A stretch of 64,000 nt of DNA, taken from NCBI GenBank assembly GCA_933228675.1, contig OW121742.1, forward strand, positions 128,565,983 through 128,629,982. Direction: 5' to 3'. The DNA is from Stomorhina lunata. Its lineage: Eukaryota > Arthropoda > Insecta > Diptera > Rhiniidae. The number at the start of each line of letters is the position of its first letter. Positions within the stretch are counted from its first letter, which is position 1. The notes under the pieces are model-generated. The model was not told the DNA's origin and did no database searches. It saw only the letters and a list, made by a program, of their open reading frames with translations. This document shows, one piece after another, positions 34,926-48,277 of the stretch. The translations under genes and the position numbers were made by a program.

Positions 34926-37584
34926 ATTTTTCTATATTTTGTTATAGTTCTAATTTTCTATATTCTATATTTTTGCATTACAAATTTCAATCAAAACACA
35001 TTACAAACACTTCAATTATGTTGGCGTAGGGTATAGGAATAATTCAAATTTTTTGCATGATTTTAAATCAAATTAAATCGTGATTTGCTGGTTTGTAATT
35101 TGACATTCACTTTCATTCAATGCTAAAAGAATTAACTACGTCTTACTTTTATAAAATAGCTACACAAACATATGAATGTTTTCACATATCCTTATAAATT
35201 CAGATCCTTTAACGCATTTATCCTAGAATCTAGATACCCAGATATTTTACAAATTCATGTTGTTTTATACACGTCTTCCATTCATTAAAGAAAATGCAAG
35301 TGAAAATCTTTTTCTTAAAATCTAAGATAATAAAGCGTCTAAAAAACAGTTTACTCTCATTTGTGCTGTATAGAAATTAAAACAAACTCATGTAGAAAAA
35401 ATTATATATTCTAGATACGAGTATGTTTGCAATTTTTATAGATATATGTATGTTCGAGTATATATGTATAAAATGCTTGCAGTCTATGATTTTGGAAGTG
35501 AAAAAGAACATTTTTCAAGAACTTACATTTCTGTGTTTTTTTTTTTTACTTATTCTACCAGGTAGTGTTAAAATATTTAGTGAAATTGTAGAATTTTAAA
35601 TAGAAACTTTATTGCTTTTCTTGCTGCTGGTCCTTGTTTATTATACTCCTGCTCCTGTTGGCTGTTATTTTAGAAACTTGCTAAAAATTTTCTTTAAAGT
35701 TTTATGGTTTTTGTTGCGTAAAAAACTTTCATTTTAAATTGTTCTAGTTCTCATTTTAATAAGTTTTCCTGAAGATTTTGTAAGATTTGCTTTCACTTAA
35801 ATGCCCAAACAATAGATAGTAGATATAATAGAGATACAAGTGGATGTAGGTGAGGGTTTTGATTTTATGTATTTAACTTAAGGTATTAAATAACAATTTG
35901 TAACTCAGAAGAAAGATTAAAATAAAATTATAAAACTAAAAGTTAAGGCAATGGTTTTCACTGCTAAGAAATCAATTCAAATAAAATGTTTTTATAATGT
36001 TTTTCTAATTTGTAAAGAAATATTATGAACTTAATGGCTTAGATATTTGCTAATTAACAAGTACATGAAATTTTAATTTTAAATTGCTCCTACAATAGTT
36101 CAAGGATATATAAAAGGATATTAAAAATCTCCTAGAAAATGTTCTTATATGCATTAATTACTGTTTTTGAATATTTTAGCAAAATTGCTTTGGTAATTGT
36201 TTCGGTGTGAGAATTTAGTATTTTATCTTGAGGTTGAATTGAGTGGAATTTAAGACTAGTTATATCTAACTCTATAATAATGTATACAGTTTCCCATTTC
36301 AAGCTTAAGAATGCTAAATGTATTTTATACAAATCACAGCCTAATGTCATGGTTGTGGTTTATTACTCACACCTTTTTCTACCAACTATTCAAATTACCT
36401 GTAATAGTTTATACGCTTTTGATGTAACTAATTTGAAACAAATGTCAGTTGCTAAGAAATTAACATTTAACTAAATAAGTTGGTGAAATTTTCATTCGCA
36501 TCAAGTCTTTCTAATCTAAATTACAAATGTGTTGAAAATCATTTACATGAGTACTTGTATAAATTACAGAATAAATACCAGAAAATATGTAGTTCTAAAT
36601 ATTCGAGATACCGAGAATGTTCACAATGACAATGATGTCGATGTAGATAATGGCATTTCTTACACGTGTTGTTAAGATTAGTTACGAAAAAGGTTATAAG
36701 TGTCTAACTTAATTAAAACAAGAACATTTTAATTTCTTTAACCTTTTTGCTAGGCTTTCCACAACTCACATATTTATGTATAAGTTATTTTAAGGATGTC
36801 ATTTAATCACAGTGTATATCTTTGTATAAATATTTCCACAAATTACATTTTCTATTGACTACCATATTTAATTTTTTCTAGTTTTATTTGCCTCTTGCAT
36901 TCACTCATTCATGTTTAAAATTACATTAACTTTAATTATTCACAGAAATCATGTTTTATTAGCTTAAATCAGAATTTTGTTGTCCTTTCAAATATCCCGA
37001 CCACTTTTGCCTATTAACAAAACTGTCTGCAGTTTGAAGTGGTTCAGCCAGACAAATTTATTATTAATTAAAATGAAATTGAAATACTTGTTTATTCTTT
37101 TATATAAATTTTTGTTTTTGGTTAAGTTTTGTCTGCCTTTTTTCCTAAGAAACAAATATAAATGAAAAGTGTAAATATTTGACTTTTGTAAGGATTTTGC
37201 TTAAGGATCCTGGCAAATACAAACTTTTTTTTGTATATAAAGTGAAAAGTGATACTTTGAGTGAAGAGTGTTCTTGAAATGTCACCATAAAGACAAATTC
37301 AAATTTTTAAGAGTTTTGCAAGCAATTGAAAGATGACAAACCCATTTCATTAAGCTGTTAAGAATCTTACCTAAATATTCGTTAGTTAAAATGCAAATGA
37401 CAAAAAATGTAAATATTGGGCTTATATTTACATAATAGATTAAAGGCAAACAATTACAAGTAAAGAAACAGGGCTGTTAAAATTGATTCTACGTTATCGA
37501 AATTGAGAAATGATTTCATTAATCCATCTTATTTCATCCATTTAAGAAGAAGTAGCCTCAACTAATAGTTTTAAATAAAAATAT
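34926..37584. other. AT-rich sequence, no gene seen
   Basis: No supported frame, no repeat copy recognised. Confidence 0.6.
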
Positions 37585-37675
37585 AAACCTCTAATTTATA
37601 AACGAAAAATAATGATATGACAAGCATATAAATAAAATTTTCCATAAAAATTTCCTACTACAAAGCTTTCATAAT
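37585..37675 (+). mobile_element. Element G, left part
   Basis: 'acctctaatttataaacgaa', 'gatatgacaagcatataaat' and 'aaaatttcctacta' match the 9.4-kb copy. The matching right end appears at 39.4 kb, beyond two family-A segments. Confidence 0.6.
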
Positions 37676-38384
37676 TATACCCTTCATTATTATAGGTGGA
37701 AAGGGAATTATAAGTTTTTGCTGATGTATGTAACGCATAGAAATATTTTTCTTAGACCCACCTTTTAGTATACCAATAGGCTTAGAATCACTTTCTGAGT
37801 CGATTTAGCGATATCAGCCATTCCGTCCGTCTGGCTGGACGGCTGAATCGAACCCCATGTAAACCTTGTAATCAAAGTACAGGTCGCAATTCTAAAGATA
37901 ATTTGATGAAATTTGGCACTGAGCACTTTTTTGATAGTGGCTTTGATGGCTATTGAAATTCGTCAAAATCGGACCATTATTTATCGTACCTTCCATAGGT
38001 CCCACTTCCCAGAATTCATATTTTGGCCACAAACATCAATATTTTTTATACAATTTAAAATAAATACTGCTTATGTTAATCAAAATGACTGTACCAAATT
38101 TCGTTGAAATCGGTCGACATTTGGCCATAGCTCCCATACAAACTCTTCCATCAAAAGGCACTAAATGTGCAAAAATTACTAGAATGTTCGTAAATATACA
38201 GATAATGCCAATATTAAGTTTATTTTTTTCATACATAATTTTTGTAACAACTGTAATCAATTTGCTAAATTTCGAGATAATCGATCCACATTTGACCCTA
38301 GCTCTCATATAAGTCCAAATGAAGGAAACGGTTTAAATATATAAGTCTTGAGAAAATGTTTGTATGATGACAAAATTGTAGCTG
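37676..38384 (-). repeat. Dispersed repeat family A, copy A9
   Basis: Near full length from the right end 'ttatacccttcattattata' to 'aaatgtttgtatgatgacaa'. The left-end hairpin segment is missing and replaced by unrelated GC-richer sequence. All usual internal blocks are present, including 'ggcacat'-type and 'ccatagctcccatacaaact'. Confidence 0.88.
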
Positions 38385-39239
38385 TCGTCTAGTCTAGGCG
38401 ACGAAAGGAGCCAACGACTTTTGTAGTCGGTGTTCGTGTAGCCTGCTGTCGTGGTTGTGTTTACAGCATATGTGAAATCGTAATGAACAAAAATATTGCC
38501 GAAACCTAAATTTTTTGCATATGAAAATAAAGTTTGGCAAATTTTTTATTGAAAACTAAATCAACTTAGTTATTGACAATATAATGGGTCAAGTTTAAAA
38601 TAAAAACCGAAAAACCGGAACTTTAACATAATAATAAATTTTCGCGACCTCAAAACCTCTTCCTTTGCAGTATTTATAAGCTTTCAAATTATGATTTAGA
38701 TCCAAACAAAAAAAAAAAAAACAAAATATGGGACACCATAATGCCCATAAATATAAAAAGTTTTTTTTTTTTTAATTTTAATACATTTAAAGTTAAGTGA
38801 GTATAGCTTTTGATGGGTAATTTCAAACTTTCCTTGTGAAGAGTTTTTAATTTAAAATATAATATTTACCATTACCAAAAAAAAACCTGAAATACAAAAA
38901 CTTTGCTTAAATGCAACAAAAAAAAAAAAAAATTATACGTGCATTAGGGGGTTCCAAAATAAAACTTATACGGTCTAGTAATTTTATTTTCTAAAGAAAA
39001 TTTACCAAACATTATTTTCATATGCAAAAACTTAAAGACCCGACAATATTTTTGTTAATTACTATTTAACATATCAATTATTTTTGTAATTTATTAACAG
39101 GCTCTGTAAAAACGGTTCATTGCGTGATTTTGAAGACATATAATTTCTAAACAATTAAGAAAAAGAAAAATTGAATTATGTCCTACAGTTCCCGAGTAAC
39201 ACTATTTTTACAGTTTGTACCTTAGAAATGGTGATACTT
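38385..39239. other. Mixed sequence with a GC-richer patch
   Basis: 38386-38480 is GC-richer than its surroundings and has an 8-bp hairpin (gtcgtcta/taggcgac, 3-nt loop). The remainder is AT-rich with A and T runs. No gene is recognised. Confidence 0.45.
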
Positions 39240-39418
39240 TTTATACTCTTTAAAACCACAGGAGGAAAGGGTATTATGAGTTTGTGCTGATGTTTGTAAA
39301 ACATAGAAATATTTGTCTTAGACCCATCAGTCCGTCCGTCTGGCTGGCCGGACCCCCATGTGAACCATGTAATCAAAGTACAGGTCGCAATTCTAAAGAT
39401 AATTTCTTTCTTGTTTTA
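39240..39418 (-). repeat. Dispersed repeat family A, copy A10 (both ends, middle deleted)
   Basis: Right end with 'gtttgtgctgatgtttgtaa', the CCGTCCGTCTGGCTGGCCGG block and 'aaagtacaggtcgcaattct', then a jump to the left terminus 'ctttcttgtttta'. Confidence 0.8.
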
Positions 39419-39445
39419 TTATTCGTTTATAAATTAATTTGTAGT
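39418..39445 (+). mobile_element. Element G, right end
   Basis: 'attattcgtttataaatta' matches the G right terminus at 9.5 kb and complements the G left end at 37.6 kb. It follows the end of A10 directly. Confidence 0.5.
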
Positions 39446-42410
39446 AATTCTTAAATTAAATCATAATCTTATAATACTCTTCTACATATTAAATAATCAT
39501 CACAATATGACGTCTGCAAATAATAGTCTTAAAAGTTGCCTTAAAAAGGATTGTATTTTATCCCAGATGGTTAAATCAATTTCAATTCCTGATAAAAATT
39601 AAAAAAAAGTTCAGTTTTATGTATATAAATATATCTAAAAATAGCTCAAAAATTATATTTAAATATTGAAAATATAAGAAAATACTCTTTCCAAATTGAT
39701 TAACTTCATTCAAAATATTTTTAATTAATATCAAATTTCTTTTTTTAAGCTTTTGAAGTTTTCAACTTTTAAATTATTCTCCTCCTTCCATAGTTATAAA
39801 GTCAATAGCTGCAGGATATTGATTTTGCCTAAATTAACCCATAAACGCACCCACGCTTTTCTATCAATACATACATATGTACATCTAAAACATATAAAGA
39901 ACACTAATGAAAATTGCTCAATATTTATGGTGATTGTTAAAGCATTCAAGCTATGGCAACATCATATGAACCGGCACAAAGCACTTGGCTTTGCTGCTGA
40001 GCAGGAAGAATTTTGTACAAATTAGAAAATTTAATTAAAATTTTATAGGAAAAAAAGCCAAGATTTTCTGTTGCGTTTCAATTTCAGTTTAGCAAAAGGA
40101 AAGCACTTACTGTTTCTGTGTGCGTTGCTGTGAATGTGTGGCGGTATACCACCACCGGCATAATTTAGAACAACGAAAGCAGAAGTGAAAGGAAATAATA
40201 TGTGTAGAATGTAATGTAGAGGTAAATGTAGAGTAATGACGGAATTAATGAATTCCTGGCTGACTGGTTGTATGTATGTGCCTGCGTGGTTATAATAACA
40301 ATAATGATAATAATCATACAACAATCATAATCACAATAAAGCCAGCATATTAAAACATTGTATATGAATTAAGTGTGCCTTTGTCTTGATATCTTTACTG
40401 TATTTTAGCAGGAGGAATATAAGATTTCGAAGCCTGGTAATAGGCCTTAATTTACAAACAACTCATATTGCAATTAAAGCAGGTTCCTTCAATTTCTTTT
40501 TTAAGCTAGACCCCTACCAACGAAGAAGAATAATATAATTAAAGTCGTCAAAACATAGGGAAAATTTTGCTCAAAGAGTAATGAATAAAGTATTTGGAGT
40601 TCGTGGTTCGAAAATCTAGTAATAGTGTATTTTAGAATGGGAAATGAAAAAAATAATCGTAATTTAAAATTTTTTATTTTTTTTTTTTTCAACTATAGAA
40701 ACTACTTAATATGATGTTAAAAGTTCTTATTATAAGAGCAATCAACAAAATTTTAATAGAAGGTTTTCTTGGAAGTAAAGGCCTTGAGTTGTTGCCCTTA
40801 AGTTTAGTTAAAGTGAAGTATTCGTTTGTAATATCGAGTAATTGTGCTGGAATACTATATGGTCTATGGGTGTAATTTCAAGTCATATACACGCACGCTA
40901 TACTAAATTTATATGTATTTTAGTTTTATATACGTTTGAACAAACATTTACTCGTACACACCTTTTAACTAATTCATAAGATTTTAACGCTTTAAGCGAA
41001 AATTATTTGTACCCTCTACAAACTTTCGCATGTGTTGCAACACTTATATTATTAGAGCAATCAACAACATTTTAAGAATTTTATTAAATTTAATAGCAAA
41101 TATTAATGAAAAAAATGTGTTCATAAGCCCATGTCTGTCTGGGTAATACATGCAAGATTTTGGTAGCTTAGGGTGCGGTTACTATGTAACATTTTCATAA
41201 CTTCCTTAAGCAAATTTCCCCCTTTCCTAAATACTCGCACACGTCAAGCTAACAACCTTATGTCGATTATAACATAACTTAAGGATATTAACTTCCTTTT
41301 TTGCTTTATGCCTGAGCAAAAGACAAAATTTAGCTTTCCTATTTTTTGTTGAAGTTGAATATCCTTAATGTGTATTAATATAAATTATAATGTGTCGCTT
41401 AAAATGTGTTTGACAAAACAACAGCTTTTAAGTTTAACCTATTTTTCGTTTTAGCATATTAATGCTTAAACAGTTAAATGTTAAATGCATATTAAATTTT
41501 AATCATTCACTTTAACGTCAAACATTTGAAGCCTTCATATCAGTCTAATATAATCTTAACTACTCTAATCTAAAGTGTTTTTTTTTTAAATCGTATAAAC
41601 ATTTGGGTAGAACTCCTCTTTTTTAGGTTTAAGTAATTTTAAGCGTATTTTCTTTAATCTTAAATCCTTCGAATTCTAAAATCGAATTAGTTTTAGATTT
41701 CGTTAAGTATTTGAAAAAAAGGCAGGCATTTTTTGAAGACAATCAAAAGTATGCAATTTTCTGTCAACTATTATCCCTATTGTTGCAAAAGAATGGTTAA
41801 TATAAATAAGACAAAAGTCCTTTAAAGACAATACCATTCTCTAAGTCTTTTTCCATTTAACCTTTTTTACTGGGGCTACGCGTGCATTCTTAACAATTGG
41901 TTTATAAAGTATCTTTGTCTTGAACTATATTGTGCAATTGTATTGATTTCTTCTGCTGCTCAGCTGGAGTTCCACACTCGACTTCTGTTCTTATGATCTT
42001 GGCTTAAAGGCTCATTTTGTCTTTACAATTGCATAAGCAGGATTTAATTTTACTTAACAAGATGTGCCAGTGGTTGTTCTAGGGATTTTCTATATGTATG
42101 AGTTTCTAGGTATACATACATAGGCAAGGATTTATCCTTGTGTAGTTACGTGAGTAGAGAGTAGAATACATATTTGTAATAGTAGGAGTATCATTTATAT
42201 CAAGTCCGCAATAAGTGACAGCTGCTGCTGCTTACTTATAGTTGTCAACTGTTTAAAGTCTTGTTTTCTTATTTCTATATCTATATATTTTGCACTCACT
42301 TGGCTGACAGATAAATATACAGATAAGAGCAATAAGATAGTAGTCCGTTTCCTCAAATTTGAATATAACTTCTTGTCACAAAAGATAAGAACCTTCTTTT
42401 AATACTTTTT
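39446..42410. other. AT-rich sequence, no gene supported
   Basis: Open frames at 39753-40025 (plus, 90 codons) and 40043-40324 (minus, 93 codons) have no recognised domain. Composition is slightly less biased at 39.8-40.3 kb, but no splice or start context stands out. Confidence 0.5.
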
Positions 42411-43245
42411 TTATACCCACCATCAAAAAGAATGGGAATATATTAAGATTGTCTGTCTGTTGAAAGCACGGTAATAACTTAACTAAAGGAGCTAGATCAC
42501 TGAAACTTGGTAAAGACATTCTTTATTTTTTTAAATATTTTGGTATTGAAATTGAACACAATCGGTTCACATTTGACCATAGCCCCAGTATAACCTCGCC
42601 CAGGCTAATCGTTTATTTGCTAATGAATGAAAAATTATAACAGCTATGATGATGAAATCTGGTATATAGAAGCTTTACATAAGCACTAGGTAGGTTATTA
42701 AATTTCTTCGAAATCGGTTCAGATTCGGCCATAGCCCTCATACAAACACGTATGGAAACAGCCTAAATTCCACCTAAAATACACTTTAATGCACATAAAG
42801 CTATAATAGCTATTGCCATTAAATTTAGCACAAGAAAGTCTTATATCAATGCCAGACAGTGTGCAAAATTTTGTCATAATCGGTCAACATTTGACCATAG
42901 CTCCCATATAAGAAACTTACGGAAACACAAAATTCCAAAAAGAAAGGGATTTCAACCCATCTGTCCGTCAAATGAAAACGCGATAGCTCCTAAACTACAA
43001 GAGCTAGAGAGACGAAATTTCACACATTTATATAGAGCACCCATATATACCCGCCCCTGGAATGACATTAATGCTGATAAAATAAATTCAATTGCAATAG
43101 CTATGTCGAATAAATTTAGAATAGAAAGGTTTGCTATTGGTCAGTATATCAAATTTTGTATTAAGTATTTCAAATTTTATATTATATTAATCGTTCCATA
43201 TTTGACCGTGGCATTCATATAAACGCCACTCCTGTATAATAAAAT
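42411..43245 (+). repeat. Dispersed repeat family C, copy C2 (3'-truncated)
   Basis: Begins with the family terminus 'tatacccaccatcaaaaaga' and runs through 'aaggagctagatcactgaaa', 'gaccatagccccagtataac' and 'gaccatagctcccatataag' to 'atataaacgccactcc', where similarity stops. Confidence 0.88.
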
Positions 43246-45219
43246 TGTTTTATTGGAAAATTTTACCTACTTCTGATAAATAATTTTTCAAGTTATATGT
43301 TTTTTCCTGTGTGCTATATTTATTAACTCTTCTGCGTATCTGTTTGCAATGTGCTAACGACATTTTATTATTGCTTTCATTATTGTAAATTGCAATCCCA
43401 TTTTCATTTCTACTTATTATCTTTGTTTTGGCTCTTACGGCAAGTATTTCTAGGATTTGCAGTGGCTTGGTTTGCAGATTTTTATACTATTATAAGTAGA
43501 TATGTATATACTTTCCTCTATTTTTCTTCATTTCATTTTGTTCTAAATATTATTGAATTGCAGTTTAAAACAAAAAAAAAAAAAACACAAGCAAATTGGG
43601 CTGATGCTGCTGTTGTTTCTTAACTGAAATGGCTGGAATTTTATTGTCTTAATACAGCTGTTGTTGTTAGTGTTATTTTGCAATTGTATTTTAAAATCGT
43701 TTGGGTGTTTACACTTACACATACACACTTTCTGTTTGATTTTTTCCTTTAAAATAGTTTTTATCCCTTTTTCACTAAAATTCAAGAGTATTTGTTTGAC
43801 TGAATGTTATTCTTTATTTTACTTTTAGCTGAAATACAATAGGCAAAAATAATGGGGCAAATTGAATTTAAATTGGTTGCTGTTCCTAGCGTTGTTTGAT
43901 CCTTTTGCTACAAGAGTGTACAGATTTAAAGATGTTTGCTTTGAAAACTATAACCAATAAAGTAACGAAAAATTAAAAAAAAAACGTATTGGAGAACGCC
44001 AGTCATGCGTTTTGTTTTCTGAAAAAATATTTGCTCGTAAAGTAATTTTTTGTTTTTGTCATTTTCTTCTATTCTTTGATTGTTCAAGATCATTGTAAAT
44101 ATTTGTCAAAGTAATTGTAGAAACATATTTCATTTTATTCTTTTGTTAACAATTCACTCACCAGAGCGTCCTTCCATCCATACATACATACAAATATTCT
44201 AAAGATTTTTCTTTAAAGAATAAATAATGTCTGGTTTTGTTAAATAAAGCAAACAAAAGGATCTTGCAAGAAATAAAAAATAGGGAGTTAATTGTTTGTA
44301 TTGTATGTGTGACAATAGAAACAATAATTGCAATTTTTCTTGGTTTTTTTCTGTAGTTTTTCTTCATTTTTTCCATTTGATTAAAGAAACTGTCATTTGA
44401 TTTATAATTATTGTAGAGTATTGTTTCCTGAGAAATTGTCCTTAAGTAAGTTATAACCTATAACTCTACAGGATAAGACACATTTAAAAATAATTGAAAA
44501 TTTAATTTTAATTTGAGATTCTGAGAATTTTATAAGTATTTGTAAGTGTTCGTAGAAATCTATGAAGTGTTTTTCTTATGTTTTGAAAGATTAATGTCAT
44601 TAGATTTATAGACACCTAAACATTTTAATAAATTATAGTGAATTCCTTAGAATTTTAAATTTAATTACATACAATTGAATTATTGGCTAAACATTCAATT
44701 GGACTTTTGTTCTTTGGTAAAGATTACAAATAAATTATTAAAAATATATTTAAAATATTATATAATATATAATATATATAAGTATGTAGGTATTAAAAAC
44801 ATTCAGAGCAACTTAATTTTATAATTCAGTTTTATGAAGACAGAAAACATGATCTAACACGATTACCCCATTAATTTAACATTTTTACTTAAGTACATAA
44901 AATCTGTAGAGTAAGATCTTTTTAATATGGTAAAGTAACTTTTTCCTAAACTGACAATTAAAGAATAGCGAAAATATTAGAATAGTTTGGTGTTATCGGA
45001 ATATCAAGAGATCGGTTTTAGTTTTGCAAGTCATTCTGAGATTTATACTAAAAGAATGCAAAAAACTACAAACAAAATCTAAATTATAATTTTATTTTAT
45101 GATGTAACGTTATTTGAGCTGGGTATGTTGCGTACCACATTACCAGAGCATTTTTTGAAGCCTTTTTATTCAAATTTTAAATATCTTCATAAATATCTCT
45201 AAAATTGTTGTTCAATTTG
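43246..45219. other. AT-rich sequence, no gene seen
   Basis: T-rich and A-rich tracts with TA-rich runs at 44740-44785. No recognised repeat. Confidence 0.6.
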
Positions 45220-45925
45220 TTATGCCCTTTACCACCATAGTTGAAAAGGGTATATTGGGTTTGTTCTGATGTTCAAGTGAGTCTGGCTGAGGATGGAACT
45301 TGGGACCTCTGGTATGCTAGGCGGATGACTAACCTGCTATACCACAGCGATTCACAGCTTTAATCATAATTTGATGAAATTTGGCAGAGGCTCATAATTT
45401 AGTCCAAGTACAATCCCTATACTTCTTGGACAAAATCGGATCACTATTTTGGGTGCCTCCCATAGGGATGCCTTTCCCGAATAGAGCTTACAGCCACAAA
45501 TTTAGTTTTATTTTAATAATATTTAGCAAAAATATTGCTTATGATAACCTTAATCAATAATTTTGTTTGAATCGATCAATATTTGACCATGCCTCCTATA
45601 CAAGACACATTCTCAAAAATAGTTTAAATACCCATAAAAGCATAAAAACGCTTTTATATATTTTATAGATAAATATTTTGTAGATATAAACTAATAACTG
45701 AAATTTGAAAATCGGTCCAAAATTGACCCCAGCTCCCATATCAGGTCTTAGCCGGAAATGACATAAATTTACTTAAAACTCGAAATTTTGAAAAAATAGC
45801 CCATAGTATATGTATGTATGTCTCTTAGACTTAAAAAAAACTTTTTAGATTGTTGGTCCATATTTGATCTTAATAGTGAAGGGTATCATATAGTCTGGCT
45901 TGACCGACTATAGCTTTTCTTATGT
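45220..45925 (-). repeat. Dispersed repeat family B, copy B2, split by a SINE head
   Basis: Right end 'atgccctttaccaccatagt', interrupted at about 45275, resuming with 'atcataatttgatgaaattt'. Then come 'gggtgcctcccataggga', 'cagccacaaatttagtttta' and 'cctcctatacaagacacatt', ending at 'tggcttgaccgactatagct'. Confidence 0.88.
45276..45354 (-). mobile_element. tRNA-derived SINE, head only, inside B2
   Basis: Minus-strand tRNA-Val-like head, read on plus as 'ggaacttgggacctctggta' and 'actaacctgctataccacag'. The body is missing. It interrupts family B and is therefore younger than that copy, unless later recombination placed it there. Confidence 0.8.
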
Positions 45926-48277
45926 GTGTCTCATTGACCTAGCTAATAAAAAATTTCGAAAACATATCATTAATAGATATTAGACAAACATTTTTTAGAG
46001 TTTCATCGTTTTTAACGCTAACATCTCTCTTAACTCGAAATATAGACAGTCAAACATAGTTTTATTACAAATTACTTAGAAAGAGTTTTAAAACTTCCTA
46101 GTTCTAGTTTCTTGTAGTTATAGAAATTGTCTAATCCCTAAGATTTATTTTTAATATATCTACAAAACTTTTCATTAGAACTTTCTTATCTTTACCTCCT
46201 CATAAAATGGATAGAATTTTCAAATAAATCCTAAAATATTGAAGGGATCTAAAAATGTTTGGCCGGCATAATTAACCCTTTACCGCAATAATGTAAATAG
46301 AAAGATTTAACCTTGTCACTTGATAAACAAGAAGCCATCAACTTGCTAAATAAAAATGTTTTTGACAACAACATTTACTTCTCCTTTTAAATTTGTTATT
46401 GTCTTGTGGTGTTTTCACAAGAAAGAAAAGGGCAAAATCTTAAAGGACACAAACCCTTTTTTTAGTATTTAATCCTTTTAATGTTGTGTGTAGCCAAGTG
46501 TAATTTTGGTGGCTTAAAGTGTCCCCAAGTTTAAAAATAAAAAATATCCAAAGAAGAAAATACATAAACAAAGTATTAAAACCCTTTTTGATTCTATTCT
46601 ACGTAAATGCCAAGTATACGGTTCAAAGAAAGAGAAATTAAGCTGAAATACATTAGCAATAACGATTAATATAGACTTTTAATATAATTTTTACACATTC
46701 TTAAAAACAAGACAAGACTCTAGACTTTATTAAAATTTGTCTGTTTAACAAATGACCACGAGTAAGAGAAGAAAAACAAATAAAACTCAAAGACAAAAAA
46801 GGGAATAAGGATACTCAATCATTGTCGCACTTAAGCAAAATAGAAAGGACTAAAGTTGAAATCCCCACTAAACGAACAATAAAAAACAATTTTGTTGTTT
46901 TTTTTTTTTTTTGTTTAGCAGTTGGAGCTTAAATAAAAAATGTACAAAACGAAGGACAAAGTGGCGAAAAAACGTTTTTTAATTATAGAAACAAACAAAT
47001 GCGATAAATGCGTGATGTTGTTCAAACGTTCTTCTTAGAAAAATTAAAAAAACACAATACGAAAACAATAAGAAACAACAAAAAAGTCAATAGAATTATA
47101 GTATAAATCTAGATCCTTTCCTGTGAATCTTATCCCTTTTTTAAACTTAAAACGAAACTAGGGAAAAAATACCTAAATAAAAGAAAAATGTCACTTAATT
47201 GCCGTTTCGTCTGTGGTGTTTGTGGTTTTTCCTTTTTAAAATTCGTTTAGAAAAAATTGCTCGAAAAAGAATAGAAAGTCTTTGTTGTAGTTTTATTTGA
47301 GTTTTTATCATTCTTTGTTTCAGTTTTTAATTTTTTGGTTTTGTTTGATTGTTTGTTGTTGATATTAGCACAAAAGCTTTTCAAGTTTAGGAAAATGTCT
47401 AGCAAATACAAGAACATACCACAACAAACACCTCCTTTTACCGAAATTTGAAAAAACCACAATCAACACCATCATTGTCATCAACTTAATGCCGCCATCC
47501 TGATATAAAATAAATTTGAACAAAGGCAATTTGGCATAAAGAAACAATAGTATAATTTGCCCTAGAAGGAGTTAAAAGGATATTAAAAACTTTATGTTTA
47601 GGAAGAACTATTTTATTTTGTTTTTTGATTCCATTACAATTAGGATGTCATTTCCGTTCATTACTTTGTTTTTTAATTTTCTTTTTACGTTGATTAAATA
47701 AAAGTCAAAACCTTCAAATTTTCTTTTTATAAAGGCCAAGACGATTCATTAAATAAATATTTATAGTTTGTTTTGTCTTTTCTTTCATTTTTTTATTGGG
47801 GTTATCTTATGAAATGTATCTTTTTTCGAGGGTTTTTTCCTTTAATTTTTTGTTTCAAACCAAAATAAACATTTACCAAAGCAAAGGGTATTTATGATTT
47901 TACTTTTGAGATTATTTACTTTGCGATCTAATAAATCAGAAAAAAAAAATATCTTTTAATCAAGGCAAACCTAGTCGCCGCCATCTTTCTTTGCATTAGC
48001 TTAATTAGCTAAAAACGCCCTCATTACCGGGTTACAACAAAAGTTAAAAAGCCAGTTAGGAAGAAAGGATGTTCGAGAGATTTCTTTTGAGTTAAAAAAG
48101 CAATTAATCATAATGGATAGATTTAATTCCTATAATATGTATGTTGGTATGATTTAACATACAAAAAAAGGGATTCTTAAGAAATATTTTTTAAAGGGGT
48201 TACACATATTTAATATTTAAAATTAAGGACTTGGCACTCGAGCCTTTTAGGTATTATACTTTTCCTCATTGCTATTT
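45926..48277. other. AT-rich sequence, no gene seen
   Basis: Two overlapping minus-strand frames near 47.2-47.5 kb are short and anonymous. No repeat recognised. Confidence 0.6.
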
